Made by a program: the position numbers and the translations under genes. From an uncultured Collinsella sp. (GTDB taxonomy: Bacteria; Actinomycetota; Coriobacteriia; Coriobacteriales; Coriobacteriaceae): a DNA stretch of 10,093 nucleotides. The notes below the pieces were generated by a model. It made no database searches and was not told the origin of the DNA. It saw only the letters and a list, made by a program, of their open reading frames with translations. Shown here piece after piece: positions 1 to 6,374 of the stretch. The stretch's first letter is position 1; each line of letters begins with the position of its first letter. The stretch is taken from positions 1 to 10,093 of the forward strand of contig CABVBR010000068.1 in assembly GCA_902496645.1 (NCBI GenBank). Direction: 5' to 3'.

Positions 1-19
1 CCTTTACTGTTTTCCCAGA

Positions 20-57
20 TAAAACCTACCAAAATAAACCCGTCCCTTTTTGGCAGG
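20..57 (-). terminator. Rho-independent terminator of the ligase-racemase operon
   Basis: Read on the minus strand, the arms CCTGCCAAAA (57-48) and TTTTGGTAGG (34-25) form a 10-bp stem with one G-U pair and a 13-nt loop. TTTT (24-21) follows directly. It begins about 8 nt after the racemase stop codon. The stem is only moderately GC-rich, but its position and the T-run make it a good intrinsic terminator. Confidence 0.6.
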
Positions 58-64
58 TCGAGGG

Positions 65-811
65 CTACAGGCGGTAGGGGACGCCGCTGCGAATGATGGA
101 CTCGCGTACCAGGACATCCATCGCATCGAGGGTGATCTCGGGCATCTCGCGATACTTCTGCAACACCGAAAGCTCCGTGCAGGCCAGGATGACGCGGTCG
201 CAGCCGCCACGGGCGAACTCCCACATCACGCGGTCGAACTTATCCATATCGGGCTCGCGTCCAGCCTTCACATCGTCGTAGATGAGCGACATCACGTCGG
301 CCTGACGCTTTTCGCTGGGATAGACGACCTCAACGCCCGCGGTCTCACATTCGCGCCCATAGACGTCTGCGCCCACGGTACCGTCGGTGCCCATGATGCC
401 GATCTTGCGCACCGGCTCGGCCGGCATGCTCAGGTTTGGATCGAACTCGCACTCCCCCATCACCGCGCCGGCCAGAGCATAGCGCACCGACTCGCGCGGC
501 ATGTGGATAATCGGCACCTTCGTAAACGACTGGATCTGGTCGTAGAAGTAGTGTGACGTGTTGCAGGGAATCGCTATGTGCGCGCAGCCCAGCGACTCGA
601 GCGCCTGAGCGCACTCTTTCATGGTCGAAAGCAGCTCGGCATGCTCACCGGTCTTGATGGCCAGCGTACGGTCGGGCATGGTCGACTTGGAAAGCACCAC
701 CATGTCGATATGCTCCTGATCACAGGTAGCAGCCGTATGACGCACGACCTGGTCGTAGTAATACGACGTGGCCTCGGCGCCCATGCCGCCGATAACTCCC
801 AGCTTTTCCAT
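65..811 (-). CDS. Aspartate/glutamate racemase family protein (probable aspartate racemase)
   Basis: A 248-aa PLP-independent amino acid racemase of the Asp/Glu/hydantoin racemase superfamily, which interconverts L- and D-aspartate or glutamate using two cysteines. Visible motifs are the N-terminal glycine-rich MEKLGVIGGMG, the first catalytic cysteine in IPCNTSH (C83) and the second in LACTEL (C211). Length is normal for the family. I chose the ATG at 811 because AAGGAGG lies about 7 nt upstream. An in-frame ATG at 895 abuts the stop of the preceding gene but has no Shine-Dalgarno and would add 28 residues ahead of the usual start of the fold. The gene lies 84 nt downstream of an ATP-grasp ligase on the same strand. 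In Enterococcus faecium the D-aspartate ligase gene is adjacent to an aspartate racemase gene, so D-Asp supply for peptidoglycan is the likeliest role. Glutamate racemase is the alternative; context favours aspartate. Confidence 0.88.
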   Translation of the reverse strand: MEKLGVIGGMGAEATSYYYDQVVRHTAATCDQEHIDMVVLSKSTMPDRTLAIKTGEHAELLSTMKECAQALESLGCAHIAIPCNTSHYFYDQIQSFTKVPIIHMPRESVRYALAGAVMGECEFDPNLSMPAEPVRKIGIMGTDGTVGADVYGRECETAGVEVVYPSEKRQADVMSLIYDDVKAGREPDMDKFDRVMWEFARGGCDRVILACTELSVLQKYREMPEITLDAMDVLVRESIIRSGVPYRL

Positions 812-856
812 CGCCGCCTCCTTGGTGACGCCCACGCAATTGCGCGTATCATACCC

Positions 857-886
857 GCGCCCGTCCGATGCAAACCGGGCGGGCGC
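857..886. repeat. 7-bp inverted repeat between ligase and racemase genes
   Basis: GCGCCCG (857-863) and CGGGCGC (880-886) are perfect complements around a 16-nt loop in the 84-nt gap between the two genes. There is no adjacent T-run on the minus strand, so it is unlikely to be a terminator. It could be an intercistronic mRNA structure, or chance in GC-rich DNA. Confidence 0.3.
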
Positions 887-895
887 CGCGCTCAT

Positions 896-2152
896 CTACT
901 TGTAATACGTCTTGAACAGCTTAAAGTGACGCAGCTTGGTGTGCCACATGCGCAACCAACGGTTAAAGACAAAATCACCCTTCATAAACGAAGGATCGGC
1001 AGCCTTGCCCTCTTTGGCCAGACAATGCGCCTTCGCACGCAGCTCGGGGTCCTTGACATACTTGTCAACGACGCCCATAGGAACGACCATCCACAGCGCC
1101 TCGTCCTGCGCCGTCACAAACTCCGGCTCAAACGGGCGGTTATAGACGTACTCATCCACCACGTATTTAGCAACGTTAAAGCCACTATTGGTGACATAGT
1201 AATTACTGCGGCCCTGACGCGTGTTGAAGTCGAAGAACTTAAACGAACCATCGCGCTGGTCGTACTTGACGTCGAAGTTGGAGAAGCCCGTAAACTTAAG
1301 GTCCTCAAGCAGCTTGCGCACGCCACCCATGAGCTCGTCGTTGGGCTCAGTGATGATGCAGGCGTGGTTGCCGACACCATGGGGCTGATGCTCCTCGAGC
1401 AGCACGTGGCCCAGGCACATCATGCGAACCTTGCCGTTGCGGTCGGAATAACTGGTGAGCACGCGCATGTACTCGTCGTTGCCGGGCACGCGATCCTGCA
1501 AGATGAGGTCATCGGTGTAGCCACTGGCGTACACATCGCGAATGACTTGTTCCAGCTCGGCGCGATCGGCAATCTCGTAGGCCTTCTTCTGACCCTCGAA
1601 CTCGTGCTCCCACCACATGATGCCGTCAGAGGGCTTCAGAATCATCGGGAAGGGGAAGTCGATCTGGTCGAGCACCTCGGCGGAAGCCTCACCCTGAGCG
1701 TTGAGCATCGCCATGGTAAAGGTAAACGTGTGCGGATACGGCACACCGTGCTTCTCGCACAGCTCGTAGAAGATCTCCTTCTTCTGGCACTGCTCGAGCA
1801 TACTGTAGGGTGCATAGGGCGCGATGACGTTGGAGGCAAGCTGGCCGGCGTCCTGAGCCTGCGCGGCAAGCGCGACATAGTTGTCGCCGCAGCCCATGAG
1901 AATAATCTTCTTATCAGGATTGGCCTGTGCGACGCCGTTAACGGTCTCAATCATGACCGGCATGGTGTCGATATCCACGTTAGGCGTGTAATCGATAATC
2001 TGGCTGCGATACGCGGGGCCGGTCTGGTACTTGCCAAAGACCAGGCTCTTAACCTGATACTCCTCGTAGAAAGCGCGCGCCACCGAATACGCGTTGATGT
2101 CGCCGCCGAGCAGCACGGGGATAAACTCGCGCTCTGTAAACTGCAATGCCAT
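896..2152 (-). CDS. ATP-grasp carboxylate-amine ligase, probable D-aspartate ligase
   Basis: A 418-aa ATP-grasp enzyme. In the family, the ligase activates the beta-carboxylate of D-aspartate with ATP and links it to the side-chain amine of the diamino acid in the peptidoglycan stem peptide (Asl type), in the cytoplasm. Visible are an N-terminal pre-ATP-grasp domain (LLGGDINAYSVAR at 14-26, MGCGDNYVAL at 86-95), the ATP-binding lysine strand FPMILKPSDG (168-177), the adenine-binding segment DLILQDRVPGND (215-226) and the metal-binding strand FKFFDFNTRQGR (304-315) carrying the D/N pair. The ATG at 2152 is preceded by TAGGAAG with about 5 nt spacing. The gene is first in a two-gene operon with the racemase, which would supply its D-amino acid substrate. 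Related ATP-grasp ligases act on other substrates, so the D-Asp assignment is inference from context and overall resemblance; the fold is certain. Confidence 0.8.
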   Translation of the reverse strand: MALQFTEREFIPVLLGGDINAYSVARAFYEEYQVKSLVFGKYQTGPAYRSQIIDYTPNVDIDTMPVMIETVNGVAQANPDKKIILMGCGDNYVALAAQAQDAGQLASNVIAPYAPYSMLEQCQKKEIFYELCEKHGVPYPHTFTFTMAMLNAQGEASAEVLDQIDFPFPMILKPSDGIMWWEHEFEGQKKAYEIADRAELEQVIRDVYASGYTDDLILQDRVPGNDEYMRVLTSYSDRNGKVRMMCLGHVLLEEHQPHGVGNHACIITEPNDELMGGVRKLLEDLKFTGFSNFDVKYDQRDGSFKFFDFNTRQGRSNYYVTNSGFNVAKYVVDEYVYNRPFEPEFVTAQDEALWMVVPMGVVDKYVKDPELRAKAHCLAKEGKAADPSFMKGDFVFNRWLRMWHTKLRHFKLFKTYYK

Positions 2153-2372
2153 GGAAACTTCCTATCTAGAACTGCCCACACGACGGGCGGTCTTTGTGCA
2201 ACTGATTTATTCTAGCGTGCCGAGCCGCCGGCGCCCAAAGCTCCACCGTATCTATGGCAATCGGCGTAATAATCCAGCACGAAGGCGGCAATCACCGGCG
2301 TACGACAACGGGCAATGAACCCACCGTTGTTGTAGGATTCAACATGTTGCCCGCCCCGTCGAAAGGTGCACC
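2153..2372. other. Divergent intergenic region, ligase / MOSC gene
   Basis: This 220-bp gap separates two divergent genes. It holds the candidate ligase promoter at 2209-2238 and a perfect 10-bp palindrome CAACATGTTG at 2340-2349, 23 nt before the MOSC start codon. TAGGAT at 2333-2338 could be a -10 for the MOSC gene, but no -35 is recognisable at the right distance. I found no convincing gene or RNA here. Confidence 0.4.
2209..2238 (-). promoter_or_regulatory. Candidate promoter of the ligase-racemase operon
   Basis: On the minus strand TTGGGC (2238-2233), 18 nt, then TAGAAT (2214-2209). Transcription would begin near 2202 and give a leader of about 50 nt. The -10 is good and the -35 is partial. 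Confidence 0.4.
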
Positions 2373-3005
2373 GTGCCCCAGGCTCATCCAATCAACAACC
2401 CCATCATTGACGCCGCAAAGCGCGAACTTGCGGATCGTGCCCAGACGGCAGCTCCCCTACGCACCGCAAACGATGCTTACAACGGGCCTGCCCGCATCGT
2501 CTCAATCAACACGTCGGAGCACAAAGGCACGCGTAAGTCACCCGTCGCCGACGGGCACGACACCGTCATCGAGCAGTTTGGCCTCGCCTCCGATGCGCAC
2601 GCCGGACATTGGCACCGCCAGGTTTCCTTTTTAGCTGCAGAGTCTATCCAGACGGCGCAGGCGCGCGGGCTCGATGTGCACGAGGGCGACTTTGGTGAGA
2701 ACTTCACCACCCAGGGCATCAACCTGCTCTCGTTCCCCTTGGGAACGCAGCTCAAGATTGGCAGCGAAGTACTCGTCGAAATCAGTCAGATCGGCAAGGT
2801 CTGCCACACACGCTGTGCCATCTACTATCTCGCCGGCGACTGCATCTTCCCCCACGAGGGCATTTTTGGCGTCGTGCTGCAGGGCGGAGAAGTCCATATC
2901 GGTGACGACGTCCAGGTGGTCAGGCTCGGCGACGGCACCTGTTCCTTCACTCCCGCCGAGGCACTCAAAGAGGTGGAGCGGGCTCGTCGCGAAGGAACCC
3001 TGTAG
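2373..3005 (+). CDS. MOSC domain-containing protein
   Basis: A 210-aa stand-alone MOSC protein. MOSC is the C-terminal domain of molybdenum cofactor sulfurases and of the YiiM/mARC-type proteins, thought to bind the molybdenum cofactor or sulfur. The domain runs from about residue 38 to 185. It shows the GxxxSIxxSxxKGTRK start (45-56), the HAGHWHRQVSFLAAES core (76-91), GDFGENFTTQGI (105-116), then QIGKVCHTRCAI (139-150) with C144 as the conserved family cysteine, and GDCIFPHEGIFG (156-167). Residues 1-37 precede the domain and match nothing I know. The start is a GTG with AAAGG 6 nt upstream, and no other usable start lies before the domain. No molybdenum cofactor genes are in view, so its substrate is unknown. 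It is likely monocistronic. Confidence 0.85.
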   Translation: MPQAHPINNPIIDAAKRELADRAQTAAPLRTANDAYNGPARIVSINTSEHKGTRKSPVADGHDTVIEQFGLASDAHAGHWHRQVSFLAAESIQTAQARGLDVHEGDFGENFTTQGINLLSFPLGTQLKIGSEVLVEISQIGKVCHTRCAIYYLAGDCIFPHEGIFGVVLQGGEVHIGDDVQVVRLGDGTCSFTPAEALKEVERARREGTL

Positions 3006-3019
3006 TTGCAAAACCCCAC

Positions 3020-3052
3020 GTGAGGGCAACATTTACAGCCAAAAACCCTCAC
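3020..3052. repeat. 7-bp inverted repeat after the MOSC gene
   Basis: GTGAGGG (3020-3026) and CCCTCAC (3046-3052) flank a 19-nt loop, beginning 15 nt after the MOSC stop codon. The position suits a terminator, but no T-run follows, so the function is uncertain. Confidence 0.3.
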
Positions 3053-3073
3053 AAACAGGGTGCCGTAACGTTA

Positions 3074-3175
3074 AAGTTCAACTCTATGGTTTCTCAACAA
3101 TTCACCATTCCCGCAGGTCAAGGCCAAAGCCTCAAGTTCAACTTGACCCTTTAGAACCTTTAAGGTTCAAGTTGA
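3074..3175. repeat. Cluster of overlapping palindromes and a direct repeat, probable operator region
   Basis: Four related elements lie within 102 bp. The 10-mer AAGTTCAACT occurs at 3074-3083 and again at 3134-3143, exactly 60 bp apart. TCAAGTT-C-AACTTGA is a perfect 7+1+7 palindrome at 3132-3146. AACCTT-T-AAGGTT is a perfect 6+1+6 palindrome at 3155-3167. TCAACTTGA (3138-3146) and TCAAGTTGA (3167-3175) form a 9-bp inverted repeat. The cluster ends 16 bp before a good -10 hexamer for the secreted hydrolase gene. CCTCAAGTTCAACTTGACC at 3130-3148 resembles operators of the MerR/SoxR family (SoxR box CCTCAAGTTAACTTGAGG). No such regulator gene is in the window. Confidence 0.55.
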
Positions 3176-3190
3176 GGTCGAAAGCAGTAG

Positions 3191-3196
3191 TAGAAT
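3191..3196 (+). promoter_or_regulatory. Candidate -10 hexamer for the secreted hydrolase gene
   Basis: TAGAAT matches the -10 consensus at five of six positions and lies about 43 nt before the ATG, predicting a start near 3203. There is no good -35 at 16-18 nt; that position falls in the palindrome cluster (TTCAAG at 3166-3171 would need a 19-nt spacer). An activator-dependent promoter would fit. Confidence 0.35.
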
Positions 3197-3238
3197 ACAC
3201 CTCGACCAATAACCTACGATTGATTGCAGAGGGACTGG

Positions 3239-4372
3239 ATGCAGCATTCGAACCATCGCACCGCAGCGCTCGTCGCGTCGAAGCCGGCTCGTATCATCAC
3301 GAGCGCCGCGCTCGCCGTCGCGCTGACGGCCACGCCGATGCTCTCCCCCGTCGCGGCCTATGCCGCCTCGCAGGCAACGCAGGATCAGCTTTCCGCCGCC
3401 CAGAAAAAAATCGAGGACGCTACGAGCGCCTACAACGACGCCCGAACCAAGCTCGAGGATCTGCAGAAGCAGATCGACTCCAATGAGGCGAACATCGATA
3501 AGATTGAGGCCGAGCTACCCGAGCAGCAGGCCAAGGCAAGCTCCGCCATGCGCGATCTGTATAAGTACCAGAAGGGCACCAGCCCCATCGTGAGCTTCCT
3601 GGTGAACACGCAGAGCTTGGGCGACTTTATCACCACCTGCAAATACACCAACCAGATTACGAGCTCGAGCGTCGACGAGATCGAAGAGCTTAACAAGATG
3701 CAGACCGAGCTCGAGCAGAACAAAACCGAGCTCGATCAGGCCAAGTCTCAGCTCGAGGGCGAGCAAAAGAATGCCGAGGACGCGCTGGCCCAGGCACAGC
3801 AGCTCCGCAGCGAGGCGCAGGCAAAGGCCGAGCAGGAAAATGCCGCCGAGCTGGCAAAGCTCGAGGCCGACAAGGCCGCTGCCGCCGAGAAGCTCTCGGG
3901 TACCGGCGTGAGTGGCAATAACTCCAACAGTCAGGCCACCAACTCCAACACCACCATCGACACCACGCCGAACAGCCCCAACAGCGGCAATTCCGATTAC
4001 GACTCGTTCATTAACGAGTGGACGAGCCGCATCGACAACTACCTTGCCGGCTCCCCTATGGCAGGCCAGGGCTACAACTTTGCCGTTGCCGCCTGGAATA
4101 CCGGCGTCGATCCCCGTTGGTCCCCCGCCATCGCCTGCATCGAGAGCAGCAAGGGCCTCTATTGCGCCGGCTCCTATAACGCCTGGGGCTGGAGTGCCCG
4201 CGGCGGCGGTTGGCGTAGCTTTGGCAGCTGGAGCGAGAGTGTCTCCGCCCACGTTGCCTACCTGGGCGCCAACTATGGCTCCACGCTTACCCCGGCAGCC
4301 GCCAAGAAGTACTGCCCGCCCACGTGGCAGGACTGGTACAACAAGGTCGCCAATCAAATGAACCGCATTTAA
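3239..4372 (+). CDS. Secreted coiled-coil protein with C-terminal lysozyme-like domain (putative peptidoglycan hydrolase)
   Basis: A 377-aa exported protein. Residues 1-42 are a signal peptide: basic start, hydrophobic core IITSAALAVALTATPMLSPV, probable cleavage after AYA (42). Residues about 46-220 form a long Gln/Glu/Lys/Ala-rich coiled coil like the N-terminus of PcsB and other FtsEX-linked hydrolases. Residues about 221-253 are a flexible Asn/Ser/Thr linker. The C-terminal 120 residues resemble a lysozyme/glucosaminidase-like wall hydrolase: a glutamate (E302) in WSPAIACIESSKG as candidate catalytic acid, then YNAWGWSARGGGWRSFGSW and a final KYCPPTWQDWYNKVANQM segment; cysteines at 300, 308 and near the end could form disulfides. 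PcsB itself carries a CHAP domain, so this is a different catalytic head on a similar stalk. The ATG at 3239 has GAGGG 5 nt upstream and beats an in-frame TTG at 3224. It probably cleaves peptidoglycan at the cell surface; activity is inferred. Confidence 0.75.
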   Translation: MQHSNHRTAALVASKPARIITSAALAVALTATPMLSPVAAYAASQATQDQLSAAQKKIEDATSAYNDARTKLEDLQKQIDSNEANIDKIEAELPEQQAKASSAMRDLYKYQKGTSPIVSFLVNTQSLGDFITTCKYTNQITSSSVDEIEELNKMQTELEQNKTELDQAKSQLEGEQKNAEDALAQAQQLRSEAQAKAEQENAAELAKLEADKAAAAEKLSGTGVSGNNSNSQATNSNTTIDTTPNSPNSGNSDYDSFINEWTSRIDNYLAGSPMAGQGYNFAVAAWNTGVDPRWSPAIACIESSKGLYCAGSYNAWGWSARGGGWRSFGSWSESVSAHVAYLGANYGSTLTPAAAKKYCPPTWQDWYNKVANQMNRI

Positions 4373-4383
4373 GTGCAACTGCA

Positions 4384-4408
4384 AAGGGCCCCAGACGGGG
4401 CCCTTTTC
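4384..4408. terminator. Strong intrinsic terminator, probably bidirectional
   Basis: GGGCCCC (4386-4392), loop AGAC, GGGGCCC (4397-4403), followed by TTTT on the plus strand and by TTT on the minus strand. It lies between convergent genes: 13 nt after the hydrolase stop and 11 nt past the kinase stop. It probably ends both transcripts. Confidence 0.9.
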
Positions 4409-4414
4409 GATTAT

Positions 4415-5815
4415 CTAAGAGACGACACCGGTCGCGTTGCCGATAACAACGACGACGCACATGACGGCAAACATAAACCCGAGTGCCTTGAACCATAGTT
4501 CGACAAAAGCACTCCCCCGATACCGATCGAGAACGGGAAAACGACGTCGAAGCCTACGCCGGTCGAGCATTCCGAATGTAATGAGCAGCACCAGGCCATC
4601 GACCATAAAGAAATACTCAAGTGCCAAAAACCACGTTGGATAGTTTCGGTTTTCGCCCGTCGGCGTAAATACCGCAAAATGGCTGCCCATCAGCAGCAAC
4701 AATGTTGTCGTATAGACGCATCCGTTCCATATACGCCCCACGGGCTCGGGGATACGCGAGAGCAGACGCGCACATTTGGACGTCACGGGAGAGACGATCG
4801 AACGCCGGTTTGCAGAAGACGGAAGCGTGAGGGCAGCCGGCTGCTGCACCCGCTGCACCTGTGACACCGCGACCCGGGGCACACTGGCAGTAGAAAAGGT
4901 CACAGGCGACGACGCAGGGAGACATAGCTCATACGCCGTGCGCGCAGCATTGCCCAATGCCTTTGCACTCACAAAGCGCTTAGCCGGATCGAGCGCCATC
5001 GCCATGCAAATCACATCCGACAGCGGGACGGGAATGCCATGCGCCTCGCATTGCTCACTTATGTCCCGCCCCGGTTTGGGGTCAGTTCCCGTCAGGCAAA
5101 AGAACAGCAGTGCGCCAAGCGCGTAAATATCGCTGCGGACGCTCGTCTGCCCAAACCCAAACTGCTCGGGCGGCGCATAGGAACGCGTGCCAAACTTGAC
5201 GGTGTCGGCGTCGGCGCCATCGCGCCAAACGCGCGCGATTCCCAGGTCAATAATCACCAGCGAGGAAAAGGTCATGCCGGCATCGGTCGCGTATCTCACG
5301 CCCGATACGATGATGTTCGAGGGTTTAAGGTCGCGGTGGATTACCGGTACCCCTGGCTCCCCCGCAGCTGCAAAACCAGCATGCAGCTCGCCCACCGCTT
5401 CACACAGAACGGGATACAGCTCGCGGGCATAATCGGGCGTCGCACCCAAGCGTCCCACGAGCGCCTCGAGCGTTTCGCCTTCGACATACTCCATCACCAC
5501 GTCAAGCTCGTCGCCCACACGGCGGCAATCGACGATTCGGGGCAAATGCTCAAAACGACGACCGGCGCGCTGGGCCGCAAACAGGCGCTCATATGCTCCG
5601 CCAATCTGCGCCGAAGCATCGATGCGCTTGCGGACAAAGGGACCGAGAGACCCGCCGCCAGAGCCCTCAAAATAGACGAGTTCGGTCGTCTCGACATCCG
5701 AAAGTTTGAGCACGCGCTCCACACGATAGCTGTCATCGCGGTCGAGCGACGCCAAATGCTCGACAAGTGAAGCAGTCAGCTCGTCATCGAAATATGTTGG
5801 GCTCTGAGTATCCAT
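4415..5815 (-). CDS. Membrane-anchored serine/threonine protein kinase
   Basis: A 466-aa Hanks-type (eukaryotic-like) kinase. It phosphorylates Ser/Thr on unknown targets. Visible are a glycine-rich segment near 51-58, the ATP-anchoring lysine in FVRKRI (K63), the hinge VVMEYVEGETL (106-116), the catalytic loop HRDLKPSN (160-167), the DLG magnesium motif (190-192, replacing DFG, as is common), the GTRSYAPPE P+1 loop (209-217) and SDIYALG (228-234), so it should be active. After the kinase domain comes a linker of about 90 residues, then three predicted transmembrane helices (about 374-392, 405-425, 447-466). There is no PASTA or other long extracellular sensor. The start is uncertain: the ATG at 5815 has only a weak GGA upstream; ATGs at 5824/5827 and a GTG at 5845 are alternatives. 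It follows an HTH gene on the same strand after 97 nt that include a strong hairpin. Confidence 0.88.
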   Translation of the reverse strand: MDTQSPTYFDDELTASLVEHLASLDRDDSYRVERVLKLSDVETTELVYFEGSGGGSLGPFVRKRIDASAQIGGAYERLFAAQRAGRRFEHLPRIVDCRRVGDELDVVMEYVEGETLEALVGRLGATPDYARELYPVLCEAVGELHAGFAAAGEPGVPVIHRDLKPSNIIVSGVRYATDAGMTFSSLVIIDLGIARVWRDGADADTVKFGTRSYAPPEQFGFGQTSVRSDIYALGALLFFCLTGTDPKPGRDISEQCEAHGIPVPLSDVICMAMALDPAKRFVSAKALGNAARTAYELCLPASSPVTFSTASVPRVAVSQVQRVQQPAALTLPSSANRRSIVSPVTSKCARLLSRIPEPVGRIWNGCVYTTTLLLLMGSHFAVFTPTGENRNYPTWFLALEYFFMVDGLVLLITFGMLDRRRLRRRFPVLDRYRGSAFVELWFKALGFMFAVMCVVVVIGNATGVVS

Positions 5816-5833
5816 GGCGTCCATCATAGCGCA

Positions 5834-5863
5834 GGGCGCGGACACCCCATGGTGTCCGCGCCC
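5834..5863. repeat. Perfect 13-bp hairpin between HTH and kinase genes
   Basis: GGGCGCGGACACC (5834-5846) and GGTGTCCGCGCCC (5851-5863) are exact complements around the 4-nt loop CCAT. On the minus-strand transcript the hairpin ends 18 nt before the kinase ATG and begins 49 nt after the HTH stop. No T-run follows on either strand, so it is not a classical terminator. It may stabilise the upstream mRNA end, limit kinase translation, or bind a protein as DNA. Confidence 0.75.
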
Positions 5864-5912
5864 CGTTCGTTCGCATAGTTGTTTTGGTAACAGCCAACTC
5901 AGCCATCGGCCG

Positions 5913-6335
5913 CTAACTCACCGTTTCCTCGCCAAAGCGGTACAACTCTTCATTGACCTTTTGGAGGCTACAGCCACGATCGATGCAAAAGATAATGATT
6001 GCATCGCGACGGTCCTTGCAGTTGAGGACGCTCACTCCGGCAGCCGTCAGGGCGCGGTTGGTCTCCTTGAGCGTCAACGCCATTGCAAAGGCAATCTGCA
6101 GCACCTTGTTGCGGCTCGGATGCCGCGCACCGGTAAAAATCTGATAACCAAAAGTCTCATTGAGGTCGGCCATGCGCACCACGCGCGAGCGCTCTAGGCC
6201 CTTTTCCTGCAGCAGCTGCTTAAGATAGTCCGAAAGCGACGGGGCGGCAAAGTCGTGCTCTTTGATATAGCCATCGATGTTTGGCGCGTCGAGGAGTTCA
6301 TTGAGTAACTCGTCCGTCAGCTTTTTATCGGGCAT
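5913..6335 (-). CDS. Helix-turn-helix protein paired with the Ser/Thr kinase
   Basis: A 140-aa cytoplasmic protein with a Xre/lambda-repressor-like HTH. The helices are SLSDYLKQLLQEKG (33-46), RSRVVRMADL (49-58) and the probable recognition helix NETFGYQIFTGARHPS (59-74), followed by KVLQIAFAMALTLKETNRALTAAG (77-100). A C-terminal segment with RRDAIIIFCIDRG (109-121) completes it. I recall HTH proteins with this arrangement next to Ser/Thr kinases in Firmicutes and related gut bacteria; this was not searched. The RBS is very strong (GGGAGGTGAGG, 4 nt before the ATG). It sits 39 nt downstream of the lipoprotein gene and upstream of the kinase, so one operon is likely. It could repress its own operon or be a kinase substrate; both ideas are inference. 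Confidence 0.78.
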   Translation of the reverse strand: MPDKKLTDELLNELLDAPNIDGYIKEHDFAAPSLSDYLKQLLQEKGLERSRVVRMADLNETFGYQIFTGARHPSRNKVLQIAFAMALTLKETNRALTAAGVSVLNCKDRRDAIIIFCIDRGCSLQKVNEELYRFGEETVS

Positions 6336-6374
6336 ACGACCTCACCTCCCATACGGCGCAACGGTAGCGACATG

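Noticed and set aside
812..895. Upstream start for the racemase at 895 (TAGATG junction with the ligase)
   Set aside because: No Shine-Dalgarno there, whereas AAGGAGG precedes the ATG at 811, which also matches the usual start of the fold.
578..2215. 545-codon open frame on the plus strand opposite the ligase and racemase
   Set aside because: It is antisense to two well-conserved enzymes, has no family resemblance, and is the expected shadow of GC-rich codon use.
2254..2634. 126-codon open frame overlapping the MOSC gene start
   Set aside because: No recognisable domain, composition is shadow-like, and it overlaps the MOSC gene in another frame.
3020..3052. Terminator for the MOSC gene
   Set aside because: A 7-bp stem with a long loop and no T-run; kept only as an inverted repeat.
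3172..3196. Promoter TTGAGG / TAGAAT
   Set aside because: The spacer is only 13 nt, too short for a sigma-70 type promoter; only the -10 is retained.
3515..4384. 289-codon open frame on the minus strand opposite the secreted hydrolase
   Set aside because: Its low-complexity Leu/Gly/Val-rich translation mirrors the Gln/Glu/Ala coiled coil; it runs through the terminator and has no RBS support.
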